A DNA stretch of 64,000 bases from Paenibacillus gorillae (lineage in GTDB: Bacteria > Bacillota > Bacilli > Paenibacillales > Paenibacillaceae). A program made the position numbers and the translations under genes. The DNA lies in NCBI RefSeq assembly GCF_000513275.1, contig NZ_CBVJ010000023.1:1-64000 (forward strand), given 5' to 3'. Within the stretch, counting starts at the first letter, position 1. Each line of letters starts with the position of its first letter. Below are positions 60,613-64,000 of this stretch, piece after piece. A model generated the notes under the pieces. The model was not told the origin of the DNA, did not search any database, and saw only the letters and a program-made list of their open reading frames with translations.

Positions 60613-61146
60613 ATGGCGGCGTCTCGAATGGAATCGATGCTCCATCGTATCGAGAGTGATCAGACCTATGCGGAGAAAAGCGTTATCAGCTTTAATGTGT
60701 TCAATGCCGAATATCGGATTCAGCAGGCCAAATGGCTGATGGACTCGGTTGCCACCGCTGTAGAGGAGCATCGCTATTGTTCGCTGATGAAAAGACTGCT
60801 AGCTTCCGCTAATGGCGGCAGCGCCTATGAGATCGAGCTGGAATTATTATTTCAGAATATCAAGGACATGGAAGCCGCACCGTCTGCATGCGGCGGGGCC
60901 GTTGTGCCGATGACTTTTATTGCATATAAGGTCGTATCCAAACAAATCTACTGCAGCATTGAAAAAATAGCGTTCAGAACCGAGGGGAATTGTGCAGGAA
61001 GGGACATTTATATGTCCGATGCGGGGTATACGCTTCAAAAGCTTAAAGAAGCCAATTACAATGCCATTGGCGTGATTGGCAAAGGGGACTTCACGGAGCC
61101 GCTCAAGCGTGTTTTTATCGGAAAGTTTAACTACAACGTCATGTAA
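60613..61146 (+). CDS. Protein of unknown function
   Basis: 177 residues, soluble, mixed alpha/beta. It begins MAASRMESMLHRIESDQTYA; the middle has EAAPSACGGAVVPMTFIAYK and the end KGDFTEPLKRVFIGKFNYNVM (quoted in part). No catalytic motif is recognised. ATG 60613 follows GAGAGGGGGAGGCAC; longer frames from 60433 cross the promoter palindrome. It converges on the tandem-MerR gene with a gap of 7 bases and may be its target or partner. Confidence 0.65.
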   Translation: MAASRMESMLHRIESDQTYAEKSVISFNVFNAEYRIQQAKWLMDSVATAVEEHRYCSLMKRLLASANGGSAYEIELELLFQNIKDMEAAPSACGGAVVPMTFIAYKVVSKQIYCSIEKIAFRTEGNCAGRDIYMSDAGYTLQKLKEANYNAIGVIGKGDFTEPLKRVFIGKFNYNVM

Positions 61147-61153
61147 GCAAAGA

Positions 61154-61858
61154 TTAGAGCAGCTTTAGCAGCTGGCATAGCTCAACAAGGCGGTGAACAC
61201 CGCGGAATTGATGGCGGATCCGCTCATGGATGCTTTGAATGGCGTTCTCTGTCACTTTGCGGGCTTGCTCCAGGCTTTGATTATCCAGGGCATCGACGAT
61301 GTCCTTCATCGTTTGCAGAAAGTAGACCGTTTTCCGCAGCGTGCTGATGAGCAGTATTTTCCGGATATGGAGGGGTGTGAATTGCCGGTAGCCATTGTCC
61401 TGGTCGCGATCGGGAATGAGCAGCCCTTCTTTTTCCCAGTGGCGTATTGCGGAGGCCGTTACGCCTGTAAACTCGGCGGCTTCGCCAATGGACATATGCG
61501 ATTTTAGCTTTTTGTTGGACAGCGCCGGAATTTCGAGGTTTTGCAGCAGCTCCAGCGTCTGGTCTGCGGCGATTTTCTCCTGCTGCAGAACGGCTTGCTC
61601 ACGGTTCACGAGCCAAAAGGCGGCCTCCGGCTCGCTGTTTTGGATTTTGCGAAGCACCTCGCAGGTCAATGCCACCCCGTAGCCGGGAAACATCGCCCGC
61701 AGACAGCGGAAATAGGCGAAATGCACTTCTGTATATAAACGGTAGCCGTTAGCTCCCCGTTCCGGTGACGGCACGACACCCCATGATTCATAATGACGTA
61801 AAGCGCTTGTACTAATGCCGAGCTCTTGCGCAATCTCGTTAGGCTTGAAATAGGCCAC
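61154..61858 (-). CDS. Regulator with two MerR-type DNA-binding domains
   Basis: 234 residues. The first MerR domain (about 3-70) has FKPNEIAQELGISTSALRHYESWGVVPSPER and GYRLYTE (quoted in parts). The second (about 121-190) has HMSIGEAAEFTGVTASAIRHWEKEGLL and NGYRQFT (quoted in parts). A C-terminal helix follows. Two complete winged helices in one chain are unusual, since MerR proteins normally pair as dimers. GTG 61858 is 8 bases after AAGGAG; ATG 61864 is only 2 bases from it. The promoter at 61890-61918 excludes the frame start at 61918. Confidence 0.85.
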   Translation of the reverse strand: MAYFKPNEIAQELGISTSALRHYESWGVVPSPERGANGYRLYTEVHFAYFRCLRAMFPGYGVALTCEVLRKIQNSEPEAAFWLVNREQAVLQQEKIAADQTLELLQNLEIPALSNKKLKSHMSIGEAAEFTGVTASAIRHWEKEGLLIPDRDQDNGYRQFTPLHIRKILLISTLRKTVYFLQTMKDIVDALDNQSLEQARKVTENAIQSIHERIRHQFRGVHRLVELCQLLKLL

Positions 61859-61889
61859 TCGCATCTCTCCTTGAACCGATTCGAACGCT

Positions 61890-61918
61890 ACTATAACAGA
61901 TTGGAAGATACGTGGCAA
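61890..61918 (-). promoter_or_regulatory. Promoter of the tandem-MerR gene
   Basis: On the minus strand TTGCCA (61918-61913), a 17-base spacer and TATAGT (61895-61890). The transcript would start near 61883. Confidence 0.6.
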
Positions 61919-62057
61919 ATGCTATTGTAAAACCTTAAAGCAACATGACGATGTTGATCATTTAATAATCCTTTCAATGATAGCCCGCTGGCCGGCAAAC
62001 TTTAGCACTTGCATCTATGTAGTAAAGTAGAGGGAAAAGCTGCTGAAGGCGGGGATT

Positions 62058-62471
62058 ATGATGAGGATCGACTACGAGGCGCCAAATGAACAATGCTATA
62101 TCGAGCTTAGAAAAAAGACAGGCCAAGCGGCTGTTGATGCATCCATTGCCCGGAAAGCTCTTAGCCATTCGACGTTCATGGTGGGGATTTGGGACGAGAA
62201 CTCCAACAAGCTGGCTGGAATGGGCCGTGTTGTAGGAGATGGCGCTTTATGCTTTCAAGTTGCCGATCTGCTTGTAGACCCGGACTATGCGAACCAGGGT
62301 ATCGACAAGCTCGTGATGGAGGAAATGATTCAATATTTGAATGAAAATGCAGGTATCGGTGCTTCAGTTGTTGTTATTACAGAGCTGGGCTTAATTCCGC
62401 TGTACAAAGCCTATGGTTTTGAATTGACTTATCCGAACGCTTATAGCATGAAGCGGATTCGGAACGGGTGA
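62058..62471 (+). CDS. GNAT family N-acetyltransferase
   Basis: 137 residues, single GNAT domain: MVGIWDENSNKLAGMGRVVGDG, VADLLVDPDYANQGIDKLVME (both quoted in part) and a C-terminal LYKAYGFELTYPNAYSM. The acetyl-CoA loop NQGIDK is a variant of the Q/RxxGxG/A motif, with Asp in place of the second Gly, so activity should be confirmed. GGCGGGG precedes the start. The substrate is unknown. Confidence 0.8.
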   Translation: MMRIDYEAPNEQCYIELRKKTGQAAVDASIARKALSHSTFMVGIWDENSNKLAGMGRVVGDGALCFQVADLLVDPDYANQGIDKLVMEEMIQYLNENAGIGASVVVITELGLIPLYKAYGFELTYPNAYSMKRIRNG

Positions 62472-62495
62472 TTCGTCCATTTTGTATGATCGAAA

Positions 62496-62523
62496 TTGAC
62501 ATCGGGCCGGCGGTGTGTATACT
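62496..62523 (+). promoter_or_regulatory. Promoter of the ABC-F leader
   Basis: TTGACA (62496-62501), a 16-base spacer and TATACT (62518-62523). The transcript would start near 62531 and give a leader of about 280 bases. Confidence 0.7.
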
Positions 62524-62565
62524 AGGAAGAGTATAACAAAAATGACTATAAAGGTGGCTAGGTGT

Positions 62566-62607
62566 ATGTTCTTTCTATCAACTGTTCTAATTCGGGAATT
62601 GGCGTAA
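62566..62607 (+). CDS. Leader peptide MFFLSTVLIRELA of the ABC-F gene
   Basis: Thirteen codons from ATG 62566 to TAA 62605-62607, with AAGGTGG 8 bases upstream. It lies in a long leader ahead of a terminator and an ABC-F gene. By analogy with vmlR, vga and msr leaders, drug-stalled ribosomes on this peptide would change the RNA fold and allow read-through. Confidence 0.65.
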   Translation: MFFLSTVLIRELA

Positions 62608-62638
62608 ACGGGATAAGTCTGCCCATTTACAAGGTTAT

Positions 62639-62780
62639 GCCAACCGAAAGACAGTGATAGAGAACATCATTCCTTTCTTACCTTTCCAAGAGGGTAAAGC
62701 GAGTGTGTTCGCTTTACCTTTTTTTGCGCACAAAAGAATAGAATACCGTGTAGACATCAGTCACTGCGCTCTCGGTTGGC
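62639..62780 (+). promoter_or_regulatory. Attenuator structure of the ABC-F leader
   Basis: GCCAACCGA (62639-62647) pairs with TCGGTTGGC (62772-62780), and CAGTGA (62652-62657) with TCACTG (62761-62766). Together they make a long-range helix that encloses the terminator. A shorter TTACC/GGTAA pairing just before the terminator could compete with its 5' arm. The upstream half lies 31 bases after the leader peptide stop. Confidence 0.6.
62693..62725 (+). terminator. Intrinsic terminator in the ABC-F leader
   Basis: GGTAAAGCGA and TCGCTTTACC arms around a 6-base loop, then seven T. It lies between the promoter and the ABC-F gene, so expression needs read-through. Confidence 0.88.
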
Positions 62781-62809
62781 TTCATTCGAAGTCAAAGGAG
62801 AGGTACAAA

Positions 62810-64000
62810 ATGAGTTTATTAATTGTTGATCAAATTTCCCATATGTACACAGATAAAATGATTTTTAACGGCGTCAGCTTCCGGTTGAACCGGGGCGAGC
62901 ATGCCGGTCTGGTTGGCAGCAACGGCAGCGGAAAATCGACGTTATTACGGCTGCTGGCCGGCCAATTGATCCCTGATAAGGGCAGCGTGAATTGGCTTCC
63001 GGCTATTGCTGTCGGCTATTTGCAGCAGCATGCGGACCTAGAGCCAGGGGCAACGATGCTGCAGTTGATGCAGGGCGCATTCTCCAAGCTGTACGCAGTG
63101 GAACAGAGTATGCAGCATATTGCTGAACAGCTGTCGACAGGTTCAGGCAGCCCCGAAAGCTTGCTTGCCAAATACGGCGAGCTTCAACAGCAGTTGGAGC
63201 TGTCCGGCTTCTACGAGCTGGATTCCAAAATCGAGGAGGTTGCGGCTGGCTTAGGCCTGAGGGAGATCGGACTGCAGCGGCAGGTTGACCTCTTGAGCGG
63301 GGGACAGCGGACGAAGCTGCTGCTAGGCAGACTGCTGCTGGAGGAGCCCGACGTGCTGCTGCTTGACGAGCCAACGAACTTTTTGGACGAAATTCATATC
63401 GATTGGCTGATCGGTTATTTGAAGCGGTACGAGAATGCCTATATTGTCGTATCCCATGATGAGCGTTTTCTGCAAGAGGTAACGGGTACGATCTTCCATC
63501 TGGAGCATGGGCAGCTAAAACGATACGGGGGCGATTATCGTTCCTTCCTGCAAGTATCCGATCAGAACAAGCAGCAGCAGTTGGCTGCCTATGAGCGGCA
63601 AAGCAAAGAAGTTGAGCGGCTCGAAGCCTTTATTCAGAAAAATCGCATTCGCAAAGCGAAGCAAGCGAAAAGCCGGGAGAAGGTGCTGGGACGGATGGAA
63701 ATGATCGATCGGCCAGCTTCCGGTCCTCAGCCAAGATTCAAATTCCGGCTTCATTCGGAGCCAGTACCGCGAATTGTTGAGGCGGCAGATGTTCAGTTCG
63801 GCTATTCGCAGCCGCTGTTCTCGCCAGCGGATTTCGTCATTCACCGAGGCGACAAAATCGCGATCATCGGAAGCAACGGCATTGGCAAATCTACACTGCT
63901 GCGGACGATGATGGGGCAGCTCCCGCCTTTGCAAGGAGCGCTAAGCATTGGGGAACGGGTGCTGCCCGGGTACTATGCGCAGGAGGATCAGCCTTCGGAG
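62810..64000 (+). CDS. ABC-F family ATPase, probable ribosome protection protein, 5' part
   Basis: 397 residues are visible and the gene runs off the right edge. The first ABC domain has Walker A GSNGSGKST near residue 37, signature LSGGQRTKLLLGR and Walker B VLLLDEPTNFLD near 180. A charged linker (about 245-310) follows, then a second Walker A GSNGIGKST. No membrane segments are seen. ABC-F proteins act at the ribosomal E site; some confer resistance to pleuromutilins, lincosamides and streptogramins. The leader peptide and attenuator favour the resistance group. GGAGAGGTACAAA precedes ATG 62810. Confidence 0.88.
   Translation, partial: MSLLIVDQISHMYTDKMIFNGVSFRLNRGEHAGLVGSNGSGKSTLLRLLAGQLIPDKGSVNWLPAIAVGYLQQHADLEPGATMLQLMQGAFSKLYAVEQSMQHIAEQLSTGSGSPESLLAKYGELQQQLELSGFYELDSKIEEVAAGLGLREIGLQRQVDLLSGGQRTKLLLGRLLLEEPDVLLLDEPTNFLDEIHIDWLIGYLKRYENAYIVVSHDERFLQEVTGTIFHLEHGQLKRYGGDYRSFLQVSDQNKQQQLAAYERQSKEVERLEAFIQKNRIRKAKQAKSREKVLGRMEMIDRPASGPQPRFKFRLHSEPVPRIVEAADVQFGYSQPLFSPADFVIHRGDKIAIIGSNGIGKSTLLRTMMGQLPPLQGALSIGERVLPGYYAQEDQPSE

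Overview
The window is a chromosomal segment of an endospore-forming, Gram-positive member of the Paenibacillaceae (Paenibacillus/Cohnella type). The basis is protein similarity in style and content: a GerA-type germinant receptor, BdbC/BdbD, bacterial nitric oxide synthase, EcsC, HelD, copper-amine-oxidase-like stalk domains, GGAGG-type ribosome binding sites with many TTG/GTG starts, and intergenic repeats. No phage, transposase, CRISPR array, rRNA or tRNA was recognised.

Layout. 1-3.0 kb: end of a cobalamin gene run (cbiB, cobS, cobD-type decarboxylase, cbiZ). 3.1-11.6 kb: a nitrate-assimilation island made of narK (minus) and, divergently, moeA-nasB-nasC-mobA-mobB (plus): nitrate import, molybdenum cofactor finishing and nitrate reductase. 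The 0.5 kb between narK and moeA is the most interesting sequence in the window. Each direction has a good sigma-A promoter whose -35 lies in a GlnR/TnrA-like box, followed by a leader with two small hairpins with AnnGnn hexaloops. The second hairpin overlaps an intrinsic terminator. This is the architecture of ANTAR-protein antitermination targets, present twice and divergently.

11.6-29 kb: gluQ, a coiled-coil protein, corA, a phosphodiester glycosidase-like gene, hrpB, a repeat-rich gap, helD, bdbD-bdbC, an orphan modB, ecsC, nos, a DUF3900-like gene, an HlyC/CorC-type protein and uppP. 29-42 kb: tetR/mmpL, secreted and membrane proteins, dedA, an MFS drug exporter, a stalk/PKD secreted protein, uraD-adenosine deaminase, a degenerate-receiver response regulator and a cytochrome c lipoprotein. 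42-50 kb: a CzrA-like ArsR regulator, a TIR-like (CAP12/PycTIR-type) gene coupled to a tiny ORF, and housekeeping genes. 50-58.6 kb: gerB-gerA-gerC, a VanY-like carboxypeptidase and a three-gene two-component operon. 58.6-64 kb: a repeat-dense gap, araC, an unknown gene, a tandem-MerR regulator, an acetyltransferase and an ABC-F gene behind a leader-peptide attenuator; the ABC-F gene runs off the window.

Caution: five genes (mobB, corA, the glycosidase, the TIR-like gene and one response regulator) carry frameshifts, and all but one of the six indels lie in short homopolymers. Consensus indel errors are therefore at least as likely as true gene decay.
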